Source: Ignavibacteria bacterium (GTDB lineage: Bacteria > Bacteroidota > Ignavibacteria > Tepidaquicellales > Tepidaquicellaceae). From it: a DNA stretch of 64,000 bases. The translations under genes were made by a program, and so were the position numbers. This document shows, piece by piece, positions 37,975-47,149 of this stretch (its first letter is position 1; every line of letters starts with the position of its first letter). The notes below the pieces were generated by a model. It did not search any database. It was not told the DNA's origin and saw only the letters and a program-made list of their open reading frames with translations. The stretch lies in assembly GCA_016719565.1 (NCBI GenBank), contig JADJYU010000005.1, forward strand, positions 248,001 through 312,000, read 5' to 3'.

Positions 37975-40155
37975 ATGAAAAACATTATTTTGTGCATTTC
38001 GACGGTTCTGATTTTCTCAAATGTTTACTCTCAACAAAATCAAACATGGAAATTTCTTCACCCTACTCCGCAGGGAAACAGTCTGCGTTGGTTACAGGTA
38101 GCAGATCAGTTACATTATTTTGCCGGAGGAGACTTGGGCACATTCATGAAAACAACAGATGGAGGAGTTAACTGGGATGTAAAAACGATTTCAATAATCC
38201 CCGGTGATTTTCGAAATCTCTACAGAGGTTATTTCACTAATAAAGATACGGGAATCATTTCTACTTATCAGGGAATTTTAAGGACAGAAGATGGAGGTGA
38301 AACTTTTGAAAATGTCCTGTCATTTACCGGAACTTCAAATTTTCCTTATAGTATGTCCTTTATAAACAGGGATACAGGTTTTACAATAATTTATCCGTCA
38401 TTTGTTTTATATAAGACAATGGACGGAGGCAAGACGTGGGCACCGGTCTCGAACTTCACTATTAACAACTTTGTCAATGATTTATATGCTTTTGATGAAA
38501 ATTATTTTATCGGAGCGTTAAATAATGCTCCGGCAAATTATAACTATTTCAGAACTACAAACGGAGGTGCTTCTTTTGATACCAGAACCATTACCAATGG
38601 ATTTATTTTCGATCCTATGCAAGCTGTGAATTTTATCAATTCGAATACCGGGTTTGTATGCGGACATAGTATTTTTAAAACTACTGACAAAGGTAATAGC
38701 TGGGCAACTCTCTTCACAACCGGTGCATCTCCAAATGTTAAAATAATTTCAGAAAAAGGACCGGATTCTTCACTTATAATTTTAAATAGCAGCGGTAGTT
38801 ATAAAAAATCCACAGACGCCGGTTTAAATTTTACAGATGTAAATATTGCTGCGAATACCTCAAATCAATTCTGGACTTATGGTTATTCGGATATATATAA
38901 AAATGGAGATTTAATTGTCACAGTCGGCGGCGCAGGAATAATAAATAAATCAACAAATGGCGGTGATAATTTTACTTTATTAACCAATATGGATAAAGGC
39001 GGAAGTTTTAATGACATCACAATAATTGATGATAAAATATGGGCTGTTGGTAATTATGGTAACAACCCTTCTTCACCTGATGCCATACTTCATTCAAGTG
39101 ACAACGGAATAACATGGCAAAGACAATTGAATGATATTGTATCATTAAGAAGTATAGATATGCTGAATTCGAATACAGGTTACACTTCAGGAGATGGCAG
39201 TAAAATTTATAAGACCACTAATGGCGGACAAAACTGGGATACAGTTAGCAGACCAATCTTTAACAGCAGTATAAGCATAAACAAAATAAAATTTTTAAGT
39301 GAAAACTTTGGATATGCTTTTGGAAATTCCGGTAAAGTTTTCAAAACTACCAATGGCGGAAATAATTGGGAGGATTTAGTTACAAACTCAATTTACAGTT
39401 TCTATGCAGGTGATGTTATAGATGAAAATAATTTATGCGCAGCCGGAAATGTTGGAGAAATAATTAAATCTACAAATGGCGGAACAAACTGGATAAATAT
39501 AAGACCTCTTACTTCAAATCAAATAAGATACTACAGTATAGCAATGATAAGCAGTGAAATTTTTTATGCTGCGGGTGAAAGTTCTACGCTATTAAAGACT
39601 ACAAACGGCGGAACAAACTGGACTCCAATCTTTGTAGATTCTGTTTCAATTATTTTACGATCTGTAAATTTTTATACTGAAGATATCGGATATGTAGTCG
39701 GTGATAAAGGAATCTGCCTATTTACTACAAACGGTGGTAATACCTGGAATAAAGAATTTTCCAATACAGTTAATTTAAAAACGGTTTTTATAAAAAATCC
39801 ATATGAGATTTTTGCTGCAGGTGATAATGGCTGTTTAATAAAGAAAACAAATATTATTACAAATATAAATAATAATTATATCTCTCCCGGAGATTTTAGA
39901 TTGCATCAGAATTATCCAAATCCGTTTAACCCTATCACGAAGATCAGATATTCAATTCCCCAAAGTGATTTAGTAAAGATTTCTGTTTATAATATAAAAG
40001 GTCAGCTTATAAAAACATTAGTGAATGAATTTAAGAGCAAAGGTACTTTTGAAATTGAATTCAGAAGTAATGATCTTTCCAGCGGAGTTTATTACTACCG
40101 GTTAATAATAAATGATGTTGTTACTGATACCAAGCGAATGGTAGTTTTAAAATGA
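37975..40155 (+). CDS. Secreted YCF48/BNR beta-propeller protein with T9SS sorting domain
   Basis: 726 residues from ATG 37975; an ATG at 37894 is in frame but adds 27 basic residues before the signal peptide. The signal peptide (about 1-20) ends near NVYSQQ. At least eight BNR-type repeats of the form KTTNGGxNW occur every 40-60 residues, as in YCF48/sortilin propellers. The last 85 residues are a T9SS domain with NYPNPFNPITKIRYSI and TDTKRMVVLK. It is secreted through T9SS. The ligand is unknown. Confidence 0.9.
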   Translation: MKNIILCISTVLIFSNVYSQQNQTWKFLHPTPQGNSLRWLQVADQLHYFAGGDLGTFMKTTDGGVNWDVKTISIIPGDFRNLYRGYFTNKDTGIISTYQGILRTEDGGETFENVLSFTGTSNFPYSMSFINRDTGFTIIYPSFVLYKTMDGGKTWAPVSNFTINNFVNDLYAFDENYFIGALNNAPANYNYFRTTNGGASFDTRTITNGFIFDPMQAVNFINSNTGFVCGHSIFKTTDKGNSWATLFTTGASPNVKIISEKGPDSSLIILNSSGSYKKSTDAGLNFTDVNIAANTSNQFWTYGYSDIYKNGDLIVTVGGAGIINKSTNGGDNFTLLTNMDKGGSFNDITIIDDKIWAVGNYGNNPSSPDAILHSSDNGITWQRQLNDIVSLRSIDMLNSNTGYTSGDGSKIYKTTNGGQNWDTVSRPIFNSSISINKIKFLSENFGYAFGNSGKVFKTTNGGNNWEDLVTNSIYSFYAGDVIDENNLCAAGNVGEIIKSTNGGTNWINIRPLTSNQIRYYSIAMISSEIFYAAGESSTLLKTTNGGTNWTPIFVDSVSIILRSVNFYTEDIGYVVGDKGICLFTTNGGNTWNKEFSNTVNLKTVFIKNPYEIFAAGDNGCLIKKTNIITNINNNYISPGDFRLHQNYPNPFNPITKIRYSIPQSDLVKISVYNIKGQLIKTLVNEFKSKGTFEIEFRSNDLSSGVYYYRLIINDVVTDTKRMVVLK

Positions 40156-40346
40156 TTTTAGAATATTTTATGTGTTTTTATATGTAAGATTAAAAGTCAT
40201 GCTGATCTGCTTATGAGAATTCGGGATTAAAAAATTTTAATGGTTATTTTATAATGTCTTAGATTAATATTTTTGAAAATTTTTATTAGGTATTAAATAG
40301 CAATTGTATAAATAAATTATTTGAGCTATTTTTGGAACTTGCTTAA

Positions 40347-40420
40347 GGAGTCGTAGTTCAGTTGGTTAGAACGCCTGACTGTCACTCAGGAGGTCGCGAG
40401 TTCGAGTCTCGTCGATTCCG
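40347..40420 (+). tRNA. tRNA-Asp (anticodon GTC)
   Basis: A full cloverleaf is visible. The acceptor stem is GGAGTCG/CGATTCC with one G-T pair, D-arm AGTTCAGTTGGTTAGAACG, anticodon arm CCTGA-CTGTCAC-TCAGG with GTC, and T-arm GCGAG-TTCGAGT-CTCGT. Discriminator base G fits tRNA-Asp. CCA is not encoded. Confidence 0.97.
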
Positions 40421-40428
40421 CAAATATT

Positions 40429-40464
40429 AAACCCTTTAAGTAATAAATACTTAGAGGGTTTTTT
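40429..40464 (+). terminator. Terminator after tRNA-Asp
   Basis: AAACCCTTTAAGTA pairs with TACTTAGAGGGTTT (one mismatch) around a short AT loop and is followed by a T run. It starts 8 bases after the tRNA. Confidence 0.85.
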
Positions 40465-40472
40465 AGTTTAAG

Positions 40473-40790
40473 GTCCTTCCCAAACTCCGTTCAGGAACGC
40501 ACTTGAATTTGAAACTCCGTTTCTGTCTGTACTCATCTATAATGTAACATGACCTGTTATGCTCGTTCCCAAACTCCGTTTGGGAACGCACTTGAATTTA
40601 AAACTCCGTTTCTGTCTGTACTCATCTATCATGTAACATGACCTGTTATGCTCGTTCCCAAACTCCGTTTGGGAACGCACTTGAATTTGAAACTCCGTTT
40701 CTGTCTGTACTCATCTATCATGTAACATGAACTGTTATGCTCGTTCCCAAACTCATTTTGACAACACACCAGCAATTGAAACTCCGTTTC
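40473..40790. repeat. 89-bp palindromic tandem repeat array A
   Basis: Four copies, the first and last degenerate. Complete copies start with GCTCG at 40561 and 40650, 89 bases apart, and the next at 40739. Each holds two hairpins with a TCC loop, GTTCCCAAAC-TCC-GTTTGGGAAC and GAAAC-TCC-GTTTC, then about 45 bases of spacer (CTGTCTGTACTCATCTAT...). The same family occurs at 46682-47019 and 57873-58815. Small frames in it (SQTPFGNA, LVPKLRLGT) are not genes. Confidence 0.95.
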
Positions 40791-40794
40791 TAAA

Positions 40795-41325
40795 TCACTC
40801 ACCAAAAAACTCATCCCTCAGCAAAACATAAACAAGCAGATCATAATATTTTCCGCGGTTATACCAGATGCCTTTTGATGTTGATTCATAATGATATCCC
40901 GCCTTTTCAGCGACGCGGACCGATGGTTTGTTTTCAGGATGGATCATCAGACGGATGCGGTTTATCTTTGTCTTTTCGAAAAGATACTTTGTCATGAGCT
41001 GAACGGATTCTGTGGCTATGCCTTTGCCGCGGTTTTGCGTACCGTAGATCTGATAGGAAAGTTCAATCTCATCCAGATATTTCAGCGTTCGGAAAAATTC
41101 AATATGACCTGCAATGTATCCGTTGGAAGCAGTTGTAATTACCAGCATGCCCGAATCCTCTCCCCAGAATCCGCTCTCCGCAAACTGCTGACGAAATAGA
41201 TTCTGACTCATCACACCCATTGGAAAATATACTCCCCTGTCATCAATATCTGCATGCCTTTCCCACATAAGCGCAAGATCAGATTCAATAATGGGACGGA
41301 GGATTATGTTATTACTTCTTAACAT
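40795..41325 (-). CDS. GNAT N-acetyltransferase (RimJ/RimL type)
   Basis: 176 residues. ILRPIIESDLALMWER at the N-terminus and the acetyl-CoA loop QNRGKGIATESVQLM, followed by NRIRLMIHPENKPSVRVAEKAGY, fit the RimJ/RimL branch of GNAT enzymes. It transfers an acetyl group to an N-terminal or side-chain amine; the target is unknown. Its 3' end touches repeat array A. Confidence 0.87.
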   Translation of the reverse strand: MLRSNNIILRPIIESDLALMWERHADIDDRGVYFPMGVMSQNLFRQQFAESGFWGEDSGMLVITTASNGYIAGHIEFFRTLKYLDEIELSYQIYGTQNRGKGIATESVQLMTKYLFEKTKINRIRLMIHPENKPSVRVAEKAGYHYESTSKGIWYNRGKYYDLLVYVLLRDEFFGE

Positions 41326-41439
41326 TGTGAATTTAATATGTATGATGAATTACTTTTTTTTATTTCATATACATGTAAAAATCATTTAATACATGTTATT
41401 AATTTCCCGCAAGGATAAGTGTTTGATTTAAGTTCAGAA

Positions 41440-42801
41440 TCATTTCAAAAGCATCATCCGTTTTGTATCAGTCAAACTCCCGTCTATATATAATGAATAA
41501 AAATAAATACCGCTCGGCATATCATAGTCTGCTGCTGAAAGCTGATATCTGTAACTTCCTGCACTCTTCATTTCATTCACAAGCGTTGTTACTTCATTGC
41601 CAAGGACATCTGAAATTTTCAATGCAACAAATCCCTGCTTAATAATTCCAAACTCAATATTTGTAACGGGATTGAACGGATTGGGAAAATTTTTTGAAAG
41701 AAAATATTTCTCCGGCGCTGAATTGTTAAGTACGGCAACTGAAGTAAGCAGATCCCATACTTTATATATTCCGTTTTTAGTACAGACTATTAACGTATCC
41801 CCCGAATCCGGATCCTTTACTAAACCAATTATCTGATTTGAAAGAGGAAAGTTTATTCCGGACTTATTGAATGTCTGTCCATTATTCAGAGAACGGTAAA
41901 CACCGGAATTCGTCCCGATATAAATTATGGAATTATTATCCGGATCAGTTTCGATGCAGACAGAATTTATTCCCGAGATCCGGATCCAGTTCAGACCATT
42001 ATCCGAAGATCTGTATACTCCGTTACTTCCGGCTCCGTATATTAAAGGAGTATTTGCAATAAAATGCATCTGATTAAAAGACGGAATGCCGAGCGAAGAG
42101 AATGATGCGCCGCCGTTGGTACTGATATACATTCCGGATGCGGATGATGTAAATACATTAGAAGAATTAAACGGACTGACTTTTAATAAATTGGTTAAGG
42201 AATTTACATTTGAAATTATACTGAAGCTGATCCCGCGGTCAGTGCTTTTGTAAATATTATTTTCTGAACCTGAATAAATTATATCATCATCAGACGGATC
42301 TATTTCTATTGCATTAATCTTCAGTCCCTGCAAAATAAAAGTATATGTGAGTCCTCCGTCATAACTTATTTTCGTAGATCTTATCGGCGTTACGCAGTTT
42401 CCAACTAACCCGCCTCCTTCCGTCTGCATATGTGATATTATAAAATTGGAATCAGTATTTGAAATGCTGACAATATCCACCGGTTCAGACCAGCAATTTT
42501 CCATAAACGGATCATTGCAGATCAGTCTTTCGAAAAAATTGTTATAAGGTTGGTAAAAATTATAATTATCGGTGTTAAGTATGTATGTATTTGCAGAATG
42601 TGAATCGATTAAACACGGCGCTCCGCCGAATTGCTGCAGCTGAAAAAACACGTGACTTTTCGAATCGAATATAAATTCGTGACTTATAAATTTTTTAATT
42701 TCTAAATAGTTGGTGTATAACGGCTGATAGGTCTGAGAGAATGAACTTACACTGTAAGAAAGGAGAAATATAATTAAGATTGCTTTTTTTAAAATTTTCA
42801 T
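41440..42801 (-). CDS. Secreted beta-propeller protein with T9SS sorting domain
   Basis: 453 residues from ATG 42801; an upstream ATG at 42825 would place extra residues before the signal peptide. The signal peptide runs to about residue 22 (SVSSFSQ). BNR-like units such as YKSTDRGISFS, YISTNGGASFS and YRSSDNGLNWIRI follow. The C-terminus is a T9SS sorting domain with NFPNPFNPVTNIEFG and LTDTKRMMLLK. It is probably a cell-surface or secreted protein related to the one at 37975. Function not known. Confidence 0.88.
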   Translation of the reverse strand: MKILKKAILIIFLLSYSVSSFSQTYQPLYTNYLEIKKFISHEFIFDSKSHVFFQLQQFGGAPCLIDSHSANTYILNTDNYNFYQPYNNFFERLICNDPFMENCWSEPVDIVSISNTDSNFIISHMQTEGGGLVGNCVTPIRSTKISYDGGLTYTFILQGLKINAIEIDPSDDDIIYSGSENNIYKSTDRGISFSIISNVNSLTNLLKVSPFNSSNVFTSSASGMYISTNGGASFSSLGIPSFNQMHFIANTPLIYGAGSNGVYRSSDNGLNWIRISGINSVCIETDPDNNSIIYIGTNSGVYRSLNNGQTFNKSGINFPLSNQIIGLVKDPDSGDTLIVCTKNGIYKVWDLLTSVAVLNNSAPEKYFLSKNFPNPFNPVTNIEFGIIKQGFVALKISDVLGNEVTTLVNEMKSAGSYRYQLSAADYDMPSGIYFYSLYIDGSLTDTKRMMLLK

Positions 42802-43016
42802 GATAAGTAATCTAATTAATGACAATCTTTTTCACTTCTTAATTACTCCGTAAATATGTTATCCGCAAAGTCGTGCCTTTCGGAAAAATATATAAATTAT
42901 TTTTACTTAACAAAGAATTATTTTTTTCCGCATCTGTCTCCGCCGTCGATAATTTGAAATTGGAATCTTTATAAATTTTCCGACGAAGGAAAAACTTTAG
43001 ATAGACAGAGCTGTAA

Positions 43017-44206
43017 CTATTCAATATAAAACACCGGTCTCAATTCCTCAATCTTATAAAGCGCTGATGCAAAGAAATCCGGCTTGGAAATCGGTTCAAG
43101 CAAATCCTTTACTACCAAATTTTTTGAACACTCAAGCGCTACTTCAAAAACTTCCTGAATGAAATTATTTGTCGGCTGCCAGTTGGTCTGTAAACTGAAA
43201 CCGTATGATGCCCAGATACAAAGCTTTTGAATATTCTTAAGCTTTTCCTCCATTGACAGCGCACCGCTGCTGTGAGCATTATCAGCCAGATCAATTGATT
43301 TGATTTCAAATGTCCTGAAGTCAGTAATGTTCTTTGCATTTTCTGCAAGTTCTTTAATGTACAGCTCCTTGTAACTTTGCCATTTGACCTCATCAAATGA
43401 CGGATTTTCCGGCTCTAATTTTTTCAGAAGATCATAAAGTTTTATAGATTTATCCTGCATGTTCCAGTTGCTTGAGCACATGCCCTCTAATTCAAACAAC
43501 AGATTACTAATATTTAAATGTTTATCCACCAGTGTCAAAAGGTATTTTAAATATCCAAGTATAAGCGAGTAATGATTAGTCAGAAGTCTGATATTAGAAT
43601 GCAGATTGACGGGAATATAATCATCTAAAAAATATCCAGTCCATTAATTCCATAATGATCACTTTGTTTGCTTCTTGTTTTGATAAGATCCTCAATACTA
43701 TCATGAAGAAAAGCAGTGGTGCAGTAATCACTTTGCCCGGCATCGTCAAATTTCAGAGTGTATACAATTCCTCCTGTCCTTGAGGGATGAACAGCAGAAG
43801 GAATGCCGCACCTTCTTTTAAGTTTGGTATTCTTATACAGCTGCAGAATATTTTTTACATTTTCTGAATAAATACCATATATTGGTTCCAGATCTTCAAT
43901 CTCAGGAACCTGACCGGTGAGAATCTTTGAGTGGTAATTCGCAAAATTCAGATTTTTTTCCAGCGAATATCTTGCATCGGAAATTACAGATGTTGTTTCA
44001 AAATGCTTCCTTATAATTATTTGTTTCTTCGGATAATTTTGAAAATAATTTTCAATCTGTAAAATAATTACTGAAGTCAGGCTGCCGTACAATCCTGTCA
44101 GTAAATTTAAATTCGGAATTTCCCGCCTTAGAATGGAATTTAAAATTTCTAAAGCAATTTCATATTTCTTATCTTTAATATTTGTTTTGGGGTAATCAGT
44201 ACTCAT
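43017..44206 (-). pseudogene. HD-domain (SpoT-like hydrolase) gene interrupted by one frameshift
   Basis: Two consecutive frames, 44206-43625 and about 43630-43017, form one protein. The join is a T6 run (43627-43632, minus strand) where one more T would read through. The first part ends in a RelA/SpoT-type HD box: CGIPSAVHPSR, then TTAFLHDSIEDL. The second part starts LDDYIPVNLHS and holds the later Asp motif KSIDLADNAHS. The start at 44206 is supported by GGAGAG 8 bases upstream. It may hydrolyse (p)ppGpp-like nucleotides if intact. Whether the break is real, a sequencing indel or recoding is open. Confidence 0.75.
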
Positions 44207-44600
44207 TATAAACTCTCCTTTCAAAAGCATTTATAAATGATGAATCATTATAGCACTATATATACAAATATTCAAGCAATCTTTTAAAAATAAATCTGTC
44301 CGCCGGCATTGATATCTAAAAAAAATTCATAAAGTAATAAATAATTTGTATAAAATTTAAATTCAAAGATATTTATATTTTTTCCTGTAACACGCCCCCG
44401 AACTGCCCTAAACTTTGAAAAAAGTGGGAGAGAAAGTTATTAAAATTATTTTTTCTTTCATTAATATAAATTGTTTCGGACGGATGTGCTCTTGTATTTA
44501 AATAGCTTATCTGATAAATATTACTTTATATTTCGTTCAAACTTTTTTAATACCACTTATGACATAAAAAAAATATTGTAAACCTTTCGTTTAATATTAT
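44207..44600. other. Gene-free AT-rich stretch
   Basis: About 390 bases between the HD pseudogene start and the cyclase stop. Apart from the Shine-Dalgarno of the HD gene at its left edge I see no convincing hairpin, repeat or small gene. Confidence 0.6.
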
Positions 44601-46529
44601 TTAAGTTTCCAGCAAATTCAATTTCTCCTTTATTACTTTATACCTCGGATCATCTGCCGGCACTTTAAAGTTTGGGTGATCGATAATTATCGCAATTGGT
44701 CCCATCCTTTTTTCAACGCATTGAAATAAATGATGAAATGCTTTGTCCGTTTCCCCTAACGAGATCCATATCATTGCCAGATCCGCGTCCACAACTACTC
44801 CCGGTTCTTCCGCCTGCCACTGCTCGATCTTGCGAATGCATTCCAGAGCTTTTTCCCTTTCACCTAATTTAGCATAAGCGCAGGCCATTGGCGCAAGACC
44901 TTTTAACGGATGTTTTACTGAACGGTGAACTTCTTCAAAAATTTCCAACGCCTTCTTCCAGTCTCCTTTTGCGCCGATGCACCATCCTTTTAACTCCATC
45001 GCAATGCGCATTTGCGGATGCATATCCAGAAGTGATTCCGCTTGCTTCAGTGCATCATCCGTCCTTCCCGTGATCATGTAAGCATCAGTGAGCGCTTTGT
45101 TAACTATCGGAGAAAGCGGATCCGCCTTCAGAGCTTTTTTCATTATATCAACAGCTTCATTCTTTCTCCCTGTGATCAGGTAATAAAAAGAAAGCAGCTG
45201 ATGAGCGTCGGTAGCGGCGGGATTCAGCTCTATGGCTTTGGATAATGACTCAAACGCTTCTTTCCATTTCCAGTCGTAAAGTAAATAAGCTGAACCTTTA
45301 GCAGTATATCCTTCAGATAGTGAACTGTCCAGATGAATTGCTTTATCACTGTACTTATGCACAACAGCAAACGCTTCACCGGGCTGCATTTGTCCGGTTG
45401 CTCCGAGAAATGCATAAGCCTGCGCAGCCATTGCATACGCTTGCGCATAAGCCGGTTCAAGCGTTATTGCATTTTCAAAAAATTCAATCGCCTTCTTAAC
45501 ATTTTTCGGAGTAATTTTATTATAGAAATGTAAGCCCTTAAGATAAAGAGTATAAGCTTCGAGATTTTGTGTCGGCGCTTTTAGAATTTTTTCCTCATGC
45601 TCTTTCGCAGACAGATTCTCCCTGCACTTATTAACTATTATACTGCTGATCTCATCCTGCACTTCAAATATATCAGTAATGTCACGGTCAAAATTTTCAC
45701 TCCAGACATGATACCCGTCAGATGTATTTATTAGCTGCGCCGTAATGCGCACGCGGTTCCCGGCTTTGCGGACGCTGCCTTCCAAAATCCTGTCTACATT
45801 AAGCTGTATGCCGATCTCACGTATGTCAGAATTTTTTCCTTTAAATGCAAATGCCGAAGTTCTTGATGTTACCTGCAGACCGTCTACTTTAGTAAATGCA
45901 TTCAGAAGTTCTTCCGTAATACCGTCACTGAAGTATTCATTTTCCGGATCTGCGCTCATGTTAACAAATGGGAGAACTGCAAGACGGTTGAAAGGTTGTT
46001 TGGTTTTTCCTTTAAGTTCATCACGTGCAGGTACGACAAGTCCATTATTATCCAGCGCAAATATCCGGACCGGCTTTAATACATTCTTCAGTTCAAAATA
46101 ACCCATTTCACGCGCTGAAATGTTTTCCTGATTTTTAATTTCATCAAAAACTTTTTCAGAAATAAAAACGGAACCCGGAACGGCGAGTGATTCGATCCTT
46201 GATGCAAGGTTAACGCCGTCGCCGAAAATTGATTCATCTTCTATTGAAATATCTCCGGTGTGAATTCCAATCCGCACATCTACCTTTGGTTCCTGCTGTA
46301 ATGTCTGCTGAATTTTCACTGCGCAGTTGACACCGTCAATAGCGCTGTTGAAAATGCTTAAAGCGCCGTCGCCATAATACTGCAGAATTTTTCCGCTGTA
46401 AACAGTAACAGTATTTTCCAGAACTTCCTTCAGCCGGCGGCGCTTCTCTCTCGCTGACTGTTCGTTCTGCTGCATGAGTGCAGTATATCCTGTCATGTCG
46501 GAAAACATTATTGCCGCAAGCTGACGCAT
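44601..46529 (-). CDS. Class III nucleotide cyclase-like protein with TPRs
   Basis: 642 residues. The cyclase homology domain (about 1-170) has both metal-binding aspartates (FSDMTGYTAL and YYGDGALSIF) and the transition-state Asn/Arg (GDGVNLASRIESL). The two usual adenine-selecting residues are changed: Gln replaces Lys three before the GD, and Ser replaces Asp three before the last G. A FlgO-like domain (about 180-300) with RLAVLPFVNMSADPENEYFSDGITEELL follows, and then about eight TPRs (300-640). Substrate may be non-canonical or the domain may only bind nucleotide. No membrane segment. Confidence 0.85.
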   Translation of the reverse strand: MRQLAAIMFSDMTGYTALMQQNEQSAREKRRRLKEVLENTVTVYSGKILQYYGDGALSIFNSAIDGVNCAVKIQQTLQQEPKVDVRIGIHTGDISIEDESIFGDGVNLASRIESLAVPGSVFISEKVFDEIKNQENISAREMGYFELKNVLKPVRIFALDNNGLVVPARDELKGKTKQPFNRLAVLPFVNMSADPENEYFSDGITEELLNAFTKVDGLQVTSRTSAFAFKGKNSDIREIGIQLNVDRILEGSVRKAGNRVRITAQLINTSDGYHVWSENFDRDITDIFEVQDEISSIIVNKCRENLSAKEHEEKILKAPTQNLEAYTLYLKGLHFYNKITPKNVKKAIEFFENAITLEPAYAQAYAMAAQAYAFLGATGQMQPGEAFAVVHKYSDKAIHLDSSLSEGYTAKGSAYLLYDWKWKEAFESLSKAIELNPAATDAHQLLSFYYLITGRKNEAVDIMKKALKADPLSPIVNKALTDAYMITGRTDDALKQAESLLDMHPQMRIAMELKGWCIGAKGDWKKALEIFEEVHRSVKHPLKGLAPMACAYAKLGEREKALECIRKIEQWQAEEPGVVVDADLAMIWISLGETDKAFHHLFQCVEKRMGPIAIIIDHPNFKVPADDPRYKVIKEKLNLLET

Positions 46530-46681
46530 AGGTAGTTTACTAAAGAATTAAGTTGGTTACTGCTGTATCTTTTCTCTGCTTAAAAATTATTTCCGCTGCA
46601 TTTTTACAGCTAATTATTGATTGCAAAGATAACATATCACAGTAAATAAATATATTCATTCCTGTTCTAATATATATCTTA

Positions 46682-47019
46682 CGCTCGTTCCCAAACTCCG
46701 TTTGGGAACGCACTTGAATTTGAAACTCCGTTTCTATCTGTACTCATCTATGCTGTCACATGCCCTGTTACGCTCGTTCCCAAACTCCGTTTGGGAACGC
46801 ACTTGAATATGAAACTCCGTTTCTATCTGTACTCATCTATGCTGTCAAATGCCCCATTACGCTCGTTCCCAAACTCCGTTTGGGAACGCACTTGAATATG
46901 AAACTCCGTTTCTATCTAAACTCATTTATGCTGTCATATGCAAATTTTAAAACATGTGTAAATTTAAACAGAGTTTAACAGACAATTGCGTTCCCAAACG
47001 GAGTTTGGGAACGAGCGGA
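46682..47019. repeat. 89-bp palindromic repeat array B with inverted end copy
   Basis: Three direct units begin GCTCG at 46683, 46772 and 46861 (period 89), each with the GTTCCCAAAC-TCC-GTTTGGGAAC hairpin. After a diverged spacer containing AACAGAGTTTAACAGACAATT comes one copy in the opposite orientation (about 46988-47018). The array fills most of the 620-base gap between the cyclase and the sigma-54 response regulator genes. Nothing else is seen in that gap. Confidence 0.93.
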
Positions 47020-47149
47020 AATAAATCAATTTTAAAAAATATTTGAGCTGTGGTTGTGATCCATTTTCGCTTTTAGAATCTATATTTTAAATCACTTCCA
47101 AATTATATATTTTTCTAAATAATTTTATTCAGAAAAATACTTACGACTG

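Noticed and set aside
42839..43024. Small minus-strand frame of 61 codons between the T9SS protein and the HD gene.
   Set aside because: No ribosome site, odd composition and no membrane or signal feature. It looks like chance.
43625..43635. Programmed -1 frameshift in the HD gene.
   Set aside because: The slippery run is not in the X-XXY-YYZ phase of the zero frame (it reads ATT TTT TAG). No downstream pseudoknot was recognised and six T are short for transcriptional slippage, so a plain indel is likelier.
46682..47019. CRISPR array.
   Set aside because: The units are near-identical over their full 89 bases with no unique spacers, and no cas gene is in the window. The same holds for arrays A and C and the 21-bp array.
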